Under the pieces are notes generated by a model. That model worked only from the letters and a program-made list of their open reading frames with translations. It did not search any database and had not been told where the DNA came from. This document shows, piece by piece, positions 1 through 5,798 of a stretch of DNA of 5,828 bases. The DNA is from an uncultured Flavihumibacter sp. (lineage in GTDB: Bacteria; Bacteroidota; Bacteroidia; Chitinophagales; Chitinophagaceae): positions 1-5,828 of the forward strand of contig CAMLRX010000196.1 in assembly GCA_946482545.1 (NCBI GenBank), given 5' to 3'. Each line of letters begins with the position of its first letter. Position 1 is the first letter of the stretch. Position numbers and translations under genes: made by a program.

Positions 1-80
1 TGCAGAAAGACAGGTTTCTGTTTGAGGCGGTGGCTGTGCTGAAGGATTTGCAGGGAGAGTTGGTGGCGGGGCTGAATTAG
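1..80 (+). CDS. C-terminal end of an unidentified protein (partial, cut by the left edge)
   Basis: The frame starting at position 3 is open for 25 codons and ends at TAG 78-80. The other two forward frames meet stops early (near 23-25 and 40-42), and no reverse-strand ATG lies in this stretch, so a rightward gene entering from the left is the simplest reading. The tail reads QKDRFLFEAVAVLKDLQGEL and then VAGLN. It looks like an amphipathic, charged helix. This is far too little to name a family. The gene would converge on the lipoprotein gene that ends at 398, with the hairpin at 178-211 between them. Confidence 0.45.
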   Translation, partial: QKDRFLFEAVAVLKDLQGELVAGLN

Positions 81-81
81 G

Positions 82-137
82 TCTCGCAATTGCTTTGTGC
101 TGCGCACTTCGCAACGCAAAGGAGCAAGGACGCAAGG
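82..137 (+). repeat. Short copy of a dispersed GCAA-type repeat, left arm of an inverted pair
   Basis: The 56-nt copy begins TCTCGCAATTGCTTTG and ends in tandem 8-nt units: GCAAAGGA (116-123), GCAAGGAC (124-131) and GCAAGGA (132-138). Apart from one mismatch at 89 and one 26-nt gap, it matches the reverse complement of 277-358. The same 8-nt unit recurs right of the regulator gene. Similar GCAAAG-rich intergenic repeats are, from memory, common in environmental Bacteroidota; that cannot be checked here. Confidence 0.85.
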
Positions 138-177
138 AGCAGTTGAACTGCGGCTTGTTAATTTAAGGTCATACCAA

Positions 178-211
178 AAGAGGGTGTATCAAAAGTACGA
201 TACACCCTCTT
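178..211. terminator. Perfect 13-bp hairpin, likely intrinsic terminator, better suited to the leftward strand
   Basis: AAGAGGGTGTATC (178-190) pairs perfectly with GATACACCCTCTT (199-211) around an 8-nt loop. On the leftward strand the stem runs into UUUU and then GG. On the rightward strand it runs into UUAGUUU. The U tract is short both ways, so termination could be bidirectional but moderate. It sits 97 nt past the rightward stop at 80 and 186 nt past the lipoprotein stop at 398, so it probably serves both convergent genes. Confidence 0.7.
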
Positions 212-276
212 AGTTTAAAAGGAATTATATTTCAACAAAGTACTAAGCAAAACATCCTGCCAAAATACAATTAAGG

Positions 277-358
277 CCTTGCGTCCTTGCTCCTTTGCGT
301 CTTTGCGAGGGACAAAAGCAGTGCGTTGCGAAGTGCGCAGCACAAAGCAACTGCGAGA
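277..358 (-). repeat. Long inverted copy of the GCAA-type repeat, right arm
   Basis: Read on the reverse strand, this 82-nt copy starts TCTCGCAGTTGCTTTGTG and ends GCAAGGACGCAAGG, matching the left arm at 82-137 in inverse orientation. It carries 26 extra nucleotides (296-321) with a second CTCGCAAAGACGCA module inside. The arms could pair as a large stem with the 178-211 hairpin in its loop. Confidence 0.85.
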
Positions 359-397
359 TACCTCTACTCAAAATCCATTAAATGTTGCGTGAAAAAC

Positions 398-1786
398 TTA
401 GTACGCCCCAATATAACTTGAACCCGCCTGCCCCGTTAAAACAGCCCCCTTCGTTACTGCACCGGTTCTCCAGTTAATCACATACATCCTTCCTGCTTCT
501 CCCATTGGCGTAAGCGGCACATATACATAATCTCCGGCAACCACAACATTCTGGTACTGCGAGAAACTCAATGTTGCTTCGTAATCATTCGCGATTTTCG
601 TAGCCGTTTTGGCGTTCAGGTCTATCAGTGCGAGGTATCCGCCTTTTCCATTAATATCGTACAGCACAAATGCTTTTCCGCCGGAGATGTAGGTCCAGGC
701 TTTGATACCCGCCACGCCGGTAACACCGAGTGCCTGACCAAGATCGAAGAGATAAGTATTGTCGTAATTGTTGGTATTCTTATCGATACGGAGGATATGC
801 GGGTAGCTGGTGGTGTTCTGGCCGGTAGATTGGTAAACATGGCCATCATCACCTATATACTGGCTCATGGTGCGGTAGCTGTTGTTATTATATTTACTTC
901 TGGTGGACCAGATCAGCTTGGGGTTGGTGAGGGAAGGATAGTCCAGTACCATGGTAACCGTACCGGCGATGTTGGCAGCATCGTTCACCCAGTTCCAGGT
1001 AATGGCACCAGTATTGGCGTTAACGGTTTTTACCGGAGATTTGTTGGGATCAACTTTGCTCACCCAGCAACCGATGTACAGCTTGTTTTTAGCGGCGTTC
1101 AACACGGGAACATCAATACGGGTAACAGAATAACCGGCGGCTTTCTCTTCATTGGAGAAGGGAAATTCAAATTGAATTGAATTGGGCACACCGGGATCAT
1201 CCAGATTAATATGCGCAATGCTTACTGTTCCACGAACATACTCGTATGGTTGCGTGCCAGCTTCAGCCTTTACCGGATCAATTGGTGCGGAAGCGCCTGA
1301 GATGCTTACCCCAACGCCAATACCTTCAGCGGCTTTCACCCAACGGGGTGAGGTGCCCAGCAACGGAGCCGTGTTCACTTCTTCACCGGTTTCGTCAAAA
1401 GATGCGCCACCGTTCACGCGGTATTTGTTGAAAATGCCTCCGTTCACTCCGGTGTACTGGATATTGTACAGGAAGTTGCCGTTTTTAGAAGCCTGTACCC
1501 TTGCGGTACGCTCAGAACGCAGTGCGAACCCTTCCGCGTAAATGTTGATCGTTTTGGAAGGGTCCACCGCTTCTTCCCTTGTCAGGGAATATGCCAGGGT
1601 GCCACCGTCTCCCGCCCTTCCGGTTTCATCTGGAAATGATGCAGTGAGCGTGATGTACTTTCTTTCCCATACATCCGGACCGGATGGACCGTCCTGTTCA
1701 GGGCCATTGTCTTTTTTACAGGAAGCCATTGTGGTTAATATAATGGCGGATCCCAGGAATAGTTTTTTTGCGAATGTTCTTTTCAT
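398..1786 (-). CDS. DUF4374-like surface lipoprotein, probable siderophore-capture partner of the adjacent TonB receptor
   Basis: This is a 462-residue lipoprotein. Residues 1-22 form a signal peptide (KRTFAKK, then a hydrophobic core) ending in lipobox MASC, with the lipidated cysteine at 23. The following KKDNGPEQD resembles the Bacteroidota lipoprotein export signal, so the protein probably faces outward. A Gly/Pro/Asp linker leads to a beta-rich domain (about 44-462) with blade-like segments: KLYIGCWV at 235, a strand pair with YDNTYLFDLG at 341-350, GGYLALIDLNAKTATKI at 382-398, and GDYVYVPLTPMGEAGRMYVI at 418-437 followed by TGAVTKG. This layout, the YDNTYLFD motif and the ATKG-type ending resemble DUF4374 proteins. 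The family includes XusB of B. thetaiotaomicron, a surface beta-propeller that binds ferric enterobactin-type siderophores. The gene follows the receptor by 24 nt, so the two are almost certainly co-transcribed. The start ATG (1786-1784) follows AT-rich DNA without a Shine-Dalgarno site, normal for the phylum. The family call is from motif memory, and another beta-propeller family is possible. The lipoprotein call is firm. Confidence 0.85.
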   Translation of the reverse strand: MKRTFAKKLFLGSAIILTTMASCKKDNGPEQDGPSGPDVWERKYITLTASFPDETGRAGDGGTLAYSLTREEAVDPSKTINIYAEGFALRSERTARVQASKNGNFLYNIQYTGVNGGIFNKYRVNGGASFDETGEEVNTAPLLGTSPRWVKAAEGIGVGVSISGASAPIDPVKAEAGTQPYEYVRGTVSIAHINLDDPGVPNSIQFEFPFSNEEKAAGYSVTRIDVPVLNAAKNKLYIGCWVSKVDPNKSPVKTVNANTGAITWNWVNDAANIAGTVTMVLDYPSLTNPKLIWSTRSKYNNNSYRTMSQYIGDDGHVYQSTGQNTTSYPHILRIDKNTNNYDNTYLFDLGQALGVTGVAGIKAWTYISGGKAFVLYDINGKGGYLALIDLNAKTATKIANDYEATLSFSQYQNVVVAGDYVYVPLTPMGEAGRMYVINWRTGAVTKGAVLTGQAGSSYIGAY

Positions 1787-1810
1787 TTTTTATTTGATTA
1801 TGATTTGCGG

Positions 1811-4288
1811 TTATTTTTTATTGAAATGATTGAGCATATAATTGAGCTTTACGTAAATCCCTCTGCCTGGTTTCTGAACACCGAAATTGTCGTACACTTC
1901 TGCGTTGAAAATATTCTTGAAGTCCAGGCTCATCACCATTTTCCCGTTTGGTGTGCGGTAACTGCCACCAATATCGTGGTAGAACTGGGCGATTGTAGTG
2001 AACCACCCTTCGGAATCGAACCATACGGTTTTGAAAGGGGCCACATAACCTGTATTGTAGTACACGTTTACTACGGAACGTTTCTGAATTACGTTGTTGA
2101 TGCGGTACTGCACACTTCCGTTCATGGTAAAGAAGGGTTCGTTGGGCACCTGCTGATCGTAGAAAGCGTGTTTACTGCCGTTTTCATCGAATTCCTGCTT
2201 GAAGAGGGAATTGAATCTGGAGAAGTTGAACAGGGCGTTGATTTTGTTGTCGTACACGTAAATGATTTCACCTTCCACACCACGGGCCTGCGTTCTGCCA
2301 AGATTGATGTATTTGGTGGTTTCAATATTGGCATCACTTTCACGCCCCACGATCACGGAATCCACGGCCTGCATCGCAATCTTATCGTAGCCGTTCCGCC
2401 AGAAGGCGCTTGCGTAAAATGAGAACTTATGTTTGCCGATCTGTAGCGGGGAATAGCGGAAACCCAGGTTATAGTTGATGTTCCTTTCCGGCTTCAAGGC
2501 CAGGTTTTCAAGGATATTGATTTCCGGGCTGCCATAAATCTGTTCTTCCCGGGGAGAAATAAAGGTGTTTTCATTCGAGGCGATGATGAACAGCCTAGGG
2601 AGAATATTGTAAGAAACGGTAAATCCAAAACCAGGATTTTTATTAGAGATGGTGGTATCCTTCGTGAAATTCCTGGATACGCCATTCACTGTTTGCGTGT
2701 ACGGCAGTTGGATATGGTTCTGGTTGATGGTGTACTTGGCCAGTAGATTGGTTTTCAGCTTATCGTTGAAAGTCTGCGCCTCATAATTGAAAGCGAGAAT
2801 ATGGGTGGAAGTGGAGCGCTCGTTCCCCGTATTCGTGATGTTGTTCAGGTTAAGCAGGTCCTGGTCTTCGCGTTGTGTGGCGTTCAGGTTGTAGTTCAGC
2901 GAAATACGATGACCATGCGCCACCATGTAAGAAAGGTTGGTGCGGATATTCGTGATGGCCCGGTCTATATTGGTGATCACGGCCGCTCCCTGCTGGCCCT
3001 GCCCAACAGGCCTTACCAGCGGTGTGGGCACACCGCCCCGCATTACCATCAGCGGCTTGCCATCCCAGTTGTAAATGGCCCTGGAAGTATCCCTGAGGTA
3101 GGTGCTCCTGTTGCTGTGCACGCCATTGATGTTGAGCGACAGGCCCTGCAACAACAAGTCGTTCTTGATGTAATTCAGGCTAAACACTTTTGCGTTGAAT
3201 TCCTGGATGCGGCCCACATAAGGCTGGGCCATGGTGATGCCATGCGGAATTTCGTTGTAGGTATCGGAAAGATTGAGCCCCAGGAAAAACTGGTCGGCCC
3301 ATTTCACATCGGTGAATCCAGCTTCCACACGACCACCAACAGACTTGTAAGTATTGTTGAACCTTTTTATCCGCTGGTACCTTTTCAGTTTCAGGTCCGG
3401 TTCTGTGATGGTGGAGAATTTGCCCCAGGTTTCGTAACTGTTGTCGGTGTAAGTATAAAATCCTGAAGCACGGGTGGTGAAACCGGATTCCTGGTGCCGG
3501 TACAAAGCGCTGATATCCGTTTGAAAAGTATTAAATGAGCCATAAGAAATAGCCGCCGTTACGTTGTTTGCCGAAGCATCTTTTTTCATGATCACATTAA
3601 TGGCGCCACCAACATAGTCTCCAGCCAGGTGAGAAGGCAATACACCTTTGTACACTTCGATCCGTTCGATCATAGCGGGCGGTATATTGTTCAGGTTGAA
3701 CGACTGGCCAAAGGTGGATATTGGCGTACCGTCCAGGAATATGCCGATGGCGCTGCCCGACATCCCATTCAGGTTGTACTCTACCTGTGAGCCGATGCCG
3801 CCGTTTTGCCGCACACGCACGCCTACCGCGCGGTCCAGGAGCTCATTGGTGGTCAGGTTCCGCAGCGAAGCTTCTTTGGTTTCGATCACGGCTACTGCGA
3901 ATCCGCTTGTCTCCAGCGTTTTCTTCACGCTTTTTCCCATCACCTGCACCTCGTCCAGCTTTTTCCCTTCCTGCGGTTGCAGCGTTGCATTCAACTTTGT
4001 TTCCGCTCCTTTTACCACCACTTTCATGGTAAGGGGCTCTGCCTCCAGGGAGGTGAAAGTTACTTCATAGGTACCAAAAGGAACAGCAGGTATAGTGTAA
4101 ATGCCCATTTCGTTGGTGATGCCCAGCTGTGTTACGGAACTAACGGTAACGGACACACCAGCAGCAACCTTTCCGTTGGTGAAAACAACTTTTCCGCTGA
4201 TCTTACCTGACTGCGCAAAAACCATAAGCCCCATGCACAGGAAGCAAAAGGAAAGAAACGCCAGCTTTATTTTGTAGAATGAAGACAT
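1811..4288 (-). CDS. TonB-dependent outer-membrane receptor, probable ferric-siderophore transporter
   Basis: The 825-residue product has a signal peptide ending near VFA-Q (residues 23-26). A carboxypeptidase-regulatory-like beta-sandwich follows at about 28-105 (ISGKVVF, GVSVTVSS, TNEMGIYTIPAVPFGTYEVTF). A TonB-box-like KKLDEVQVMG lies at 109-118 and the plug at about 121-236, with YNLNGMSGSAIGIFLDGTPI at 171-190, IERIEVYKGVLP at 209-218 and GGAINVIMKK at 227-236. The rest is a 22-strand-type barrel with late motifs LALKPERNINYNLGFRYSP, LDFKNIFNAEVYDN and PGRGIYVKLNYML. The length fits siderophore, heme or B12 receptors rather than SusC (about 1000 residues), and no SusD gene is present. 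The last aromatic is four residues from the end (FNKK), where most such barrels finish on one. It is the first gene of the operon with the lipoprotein. The divergent AraC regulator and the DUF4374-like partner point to a ferric siderophore, but the ligand is inferred, not visible. The ATG at 4288-4286 directly precedes the signal peptide. Confidence 0.96.
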   Translation of the reverse strand: MSSFYKIKLAFLSFCFLCMGLMVFAQSGKISGKVVFTNGKVAAGVSVTVSSVTQLGITNEMGIYTIPAVPFGTYEVTFTSLEAEPLTMKVVVKGAETKLNATLQPQEGKKLDEVQVMGKSVKKTLETSGFAVAVIETKEASLRNLTTNELLDRAVGVRVRQNGGIGSQVEYNLNGMSGSAIGIFLDGTPISTFGQSFNLNNIPPAMIERIEVYKGVLPSHLAGDYVGGAINVIMKKDASANNVTAAISYGSFNTFQTDISALYRHQESGFTTRASGFYTYTDNSYETWGKFSTITEPDLKLKRYQRIKRFNNTYKSVGGRVEAGFTDVKWADQFFLGLNLSDTYNEIPHGITMAQPYVGRIQEFNAKVFSLNYIKNDLLLQGLSLNINGVHSNRSTYLRDTSRAIYNWDGKPLMVMRGGVPTPLVRPVGQGQQGAAVITNIDRAITNIRTNLSYMVAHGHRISLNYNLNATQREDQDLLNLNNITNTGNERSTSTHILAFNYEAQTFNDKLKTNLLAKYTINQNHIQLPYTQTVNGVSRNFTKDTTISNKNPGFGFTVSYNILPRLFIIASNENTFISPREEQIYGSPEINILENLALKPERNINYNLGFRYSPLQIGKHKFSFYASAFWRNGYDKIAMQAVDSVIVGRESDANIETTKYINLGRTQARGVEGEIIYVYDNKINALFNFSRFNSLFKQEFDENGSKHAFYDQQVPNEPFFTMNGSVQYRINNVIQKRSVVNVYYNTGYVAPFKTVWFDSEGWFTTIAQFYHDIGGSYRTPNGKMVMSLDFKNIFNAEVYDNFGVQKPGRGIYVKLNYMLNHFNKK

Positions 4289-4304
4289 ATTATTAATACT
4301 GAAC

Positions 4305-4324
4305 GCGGGGCAACAGCGCCCCGC
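4305..4324 (-). promoter_or_regulatory. GC-rich hairpin in the receptor leader
   Basis: GCGGGGC (4305-4311) and GCCCCGC (4318-4324) form a perfect 7-bp, all-GC stem with a 6-nt loop. On the leftward strand it ends 16 nt before the receptor ATG and should lie in its 5' leader, where it could affect ribosome access or mRNA stability. On the rightward strand it is followed by TTTT, but no rightward gene ends nearby. The stem is seen in the sequence; its role is inferred. Confidence 0.5.
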
Positions 4325-4335
4325 TTTTGACGCTG

Positions 4336-4343
4336 CAAAGTTC
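4336..4343 (-). promoter_or_regulatory. Candidate -7 element of the receptor-lipoprotein operon promoter
   Basis: On the leftward strand this reads GAACTTTG followed by C, close to the Bacteroidota -7 consensus TAnnTTTG. Transcription would start near 4329 and give a leader of roughly 40 nt containing the 4305-4324 hairpin. No TTG-type -33 element stands at the usual distance upstream, as expected for a promoter needing an activator such as the divergent AraC protein. Two TGGGAA repeats, 12 nt apart (4344-4349 and 4356-4361), lie just upstream. Weaker TTTG-ending octamers also occur further upstream. Confidence 0.4.
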
Positions 4344-4374
4344 TTCCCACGATCTTTCCCATTCGGGAGAAAAA

Positions 4375-4435
4375 CATACGCGAAAAGGAATATTTACATC
4401 ACAACTAATTGATTTTCAAATATTTTTCCGCATAT
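4375..4435. promoter_or_regulatory. Imperfect inverted repeat in the divergent promoter region, possible operator
   Basis: The left part (4375-4395, from CATACGC to AATATTT) read on the reverse strand gives AAATATTCCTTTTCGCGTATG. The right part (4418-4435) reads AAATATTTTTCCGCATAT. The arms share AAATATT and a GC(A/G)TAT end but differ by two nucleotides in spacing, around a 22-nt AT-rich centre. The position between the two divergent genes suits a shared operator. AT-rich DNA makes chance matches common, and AraC proteins more often use direct repeats, so this is a weak call. Confidence 0.25.
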
Positions 4436-4514
4436 CGAAACTGTTTTTCCTGATCTCGTAAACAAGTATTCCAAAAGTTGTAGTAATTGCAGCCTTTACG
4501 CTAAACCCGGACAT

Positions 4515-5474
4515 GTGACGCAGGAACCACGCTATCGTTTTACCATACCTTCTCCTCCTGAAAGTGTACCTCCTGTAGGAGATCACCACGAAACACATAC
4601 GCCTTACGGTATCGTCTTCAGGCATGTATTCCTGCCAGCCGGGGAAGCTTTCGAAACCAGTACCCGCTCCTACGATGAGCCGTACATTCACCTCCAGTTC
4701 AACCTCGATTGTGCAGGAAGCACAACATCCGACGGTAATACCTACACGCCGTTCCCCACCAATGTTTTCCTGGCTTTGGTTGGAAACGAAAAACAAAAAA
4801 TACGCTGCACCACTGAAAAAGATGCCGATATCTTCATCTTCGACCTCTCCTTTTCCTTTCTTGAAAGGAACCTTCCAGGTGATCATCCCTGGCTGAAAGC
4901 CTTCTCCACCGCTCCTTCCGCCCAGCCAACCGCGTTCCCGGTATCTCCCGAAATGCGGTCCGCTTTGTTCGACCTGGTATTTTGTCCGTTGGAAAGCAGG
5001 TACCGCAACTTATTTCTGAAAGCAAAAACTTTGGAACTGCTGGTTTTCCAGATGGAATACCTGGAAAAGAAAGAAGTGGACATCATTCCTTCCGGATTAA
5101 AAGCCGCCGATGTGAAACGAATGCAGCATGCGAAGGAAATTATTTTGTCCAACCTTCGGAACCCACCGGGTATCCAGGAGTTGGCACAACAGGTAGGCAC
5201 AAACGAGAACTATTTAAAGAAGCATTTTAAGGCGGTGCACCGCACTACCGTGTACCATTTCATCAGTAAGGCACGGATGGAGAAAGCGAAGCAACTGCTT
5301 TCGATGGAGAAGCGTCCGCTTTCTGAAGTAGCGGGGATGATGGGGTATAAACATGTGCATCATTTCTCAACGGCTTTCCGGAAGATATTCGGGTTTTCAC
5401 CGGTGCGGCTGAGGGCTTTATTGCTGGGGTTGTTGCAGGGAGAGGAATGGGCTTTATTGGTGGGATGCGGCTGA
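4515..5474 (+). CDS. AraC-family transcriptional regulator, PchR/YbtA-like, probable activator of the divergent uptake operon
   Basis: This 319-residue cytoplasmic regulator has an N-terminal domain (about 1-185) without strong motifs, the presumed ligand-sensing part. The C-terminal AraC domain (about 198-300) has two helix-turn-helix motifs: IQELAQQVGTNENYLKKHFK at 220-239 and SEVAGMMGYKHVHHFSTAFR at 270-289, followed by FGFSP. The phrase AKEIILSNLRNPPGIQELAQ and the segment TTVYHFISKARMEKAKQLL resemble the PchR/YbtA group, which turns on siderophore-receptor genes when the loaded siderophore is present. It is divergent from the receptor gene across 226 nt, the usual layout of a local regulator. 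The start is GTG at 4515. No in-frame ATG exists between the upstream stop (4410-4412) and residue 147, and no Shine-Dalgarno site is visible. About 19 residues follow the usual end of the family near FSPVRLR. The AraC assignment is firm; the siderophore-sensing role is inferred from neighbours and subfamily likeness. Confidence 0.93.
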   Translation: MTQEPRYRFTIPSPPESVPPVGDHHETHTPYGIVFRHVFLPAGEAFETSTRSYDEPYIHLQFNLDCAGSTTSDGNTYTPFPTNVFLALVGNEKQKIRCTTEKDADIFIFDLSFSFLERNLPGDHPWLKAFSTAPSAQPTAFPVSPEMRSALFDLVFCPLESRYRNLFLKAKTLELLVFQMEYLEKKEVDIIPSGLKAADVKRMQHAKEIILSNLRNPPGIQELAQQVGTNENYLKKHFKAVHRTTVYHFISKARMEKAKQLLSMEKRPLSEVAGMMGYKHVHHFSTAFRKIFGFSPVRLRALLLGLLQGEEWALLVGCG

Positions 5475-5488
5475 GGGGATTTTTATTT

Positions 5489-5514
5489 TCTCGCAAAGGC
5501 GCAGAGACGCAAAG
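5489..5514 (+). repeat. GCAA-type 8-nt tandem repeat copy
   Basis: After TCTC come GCAAAGGC (5493-5500), GCAGAGAC (5501-5508) and GCAAAG (5509-5514), two and three-quarter degenerate 8-nt units. It begins 15 nt past the regulator stop codon and shares the TCTCGCAA opening with the copy at 82. Confidence 0.75.
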
Positions 5515-5560
5515 TGTTGTTTGTGTTTACGGCGGTTAAATTTCAGTGTTAATTTTTGTT

Positions 5561-5587
5561 TCTCGCAACGGCGCAACGACGCAACGG
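5561..5587 (+). repeat. GCAA-type 8-nt tandem repeat copy, left arm of the right-hand inverted pair
   Basis: After TCTC come GCAACGGC (5565-5572), GCAACGAC (5573-5580) and GCAACGG (5581-5587), the most regular example of the 8-nt unit here. Its CTCGCAACG and ACGACGCAA segments recur inverted in 5704-5741, so a bulged long-range stem can form. Confidence 0.75.
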
Positions 5588-5703
5588 TGATGGAGGTTAA
5601 GATCATGGAGGTAAACGCATTAAACGGTGTTTTAACGGTACCCGGTGGCACCGCTGAGAGAAAGTGGTTTCCCTGAATACCAACCATTCCCCTTACAAAA
5701 GTT

Positions 5704-5741
5704 CTTTGCGTCGTAGCGTTGCGAGGAACGAAGCAATTGCG
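5704..5741 (-). repeat. Inverted GCAA-type repeat copy, right arm
   Basis: Read on the reverse strand it begins CGCAATTGCTTCG, continues CTCGCAACGCTACGACGCAA and ends AG. The opening CGCAATTGCTT is identical to 85-95 in the left region, linking both intergenic clusters to one family. The second part pairs with the copy at 5561-5587. Confidence 0.75.
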
Positions 5742-5758
5742 TAAAATCCTATTCCTAC

Positions 5759-5792
5759 AAAAAGGGCCGGCACAAATCAATGTACCAGCCCT
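5759..5792 (-). terminator. Intrinsic terminator of a leftward gene beyond the right edge
   Basis: On the leftward strand AGGGCUGGUAC (5792-5782) pairs with GUGCCGGCCCU (5773-5763) across an 8-nt loop, followed by a U tract through 5759. Two of the eleven pairs are G-U on this strand but would be C-A mismatches on the other, which fixes the direction of use. The stem starts 6 nt after the proposed stop codon at 5799-5801. Confidence 0.8.
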
Positions 5793-5798
5793 CTTAAA

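Larger units (their letters stand above)
81..397. other. Convergent intergenic region made of inverted repeat copies around a hairpin
   Basis: These 317 nt hold no convincing gene. They contain a repeat copy (82-137), a perfect hairpin (178-211) and a longer inverted copy of the same repeat (277-358), with AT-rich spacers of about 40 and 65 nt. The two flanking genes converge here, so no promoter is expected. Each repeat copy lies between a stop codon and the presumed terminator, so any readthrough RNA from either side carries a copy in its 3' end. Confidence 0.7.
5475..5798. other. Convergent intergenic region with three repeat copies and a terminator
   Basis: These 324 nt carry two forward repeat copies (5489-5514 and 5561-5587), one inverted copy (5704-5741) and the leftward terminator (5759-5792). 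Between them, 5588-5703 is non-repetitive apart from a short ATGGAGGT direct repeat (5590-5597 and 5605-5612). No clear intrinsic terminator for the regulator gene is visible. Pairing of the inverted repeats could serve instead. Confidence 0.65.

Noticed and set aside
82..358. CRISPR array or insertion sequence
   Set aside because: The repeats are inverted, degenerate and not evenly spaced, and no transposase or cas gene is present.
2801..3466. 221-codon rightward ORF, and other long rightward ORFs at 1805-2422 and 797-1180
   Set aside because: They are antisense to the well-supported receptor and lipoprotein genes and show no recognisable domain. Codon structure favours the leftward genes.
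398..4288. SusC/SusD glycan-uptake pair
   Set aside because: The receptor is about 200 residues shorter than SusC proteins, and the lipoprotein is beta-rich without the helical TPR-like SusD features.
4305..4328. GC hairpin plus TTTT as a rightward terminator
   Set aside because: No rightward gene ends nearby. The placement fits a leader hairpin of the leftward receptor gene better.
4387..4430. Possible Fur box in the AT-rich divergent region
   Set aside because: No stretch approaches the 19-bp GATAAT-type palindrome. Only scattered AT-rich matches are present.
4416..4886. 156-codon leftward ORF overlapping the regulator start
   Set aside because: It is antisense to the AraC gene and spans the divergent promoter region without domain features.
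5590..5676. 28-codon rightward ORF (MEVKIMEVNALNGVLTVPGG and so on) between the right-hand repeat arms
   Set aside because: It starts within the repeat-flanked spacer, has no visible promoter or ribosome site of its own, and resembles no family I know. Its ATGGAGGT repeat explains the MEV-MEV pattern. Kept only as something to compare across repeat copies.
5454..5780. 108-codon leftward ORF
   Set aside because: It runs through three GCAA repeat copies and the regulator's 3' end. The repeats translate into RRC/RLC-type strings, typical of a spurious ORF.
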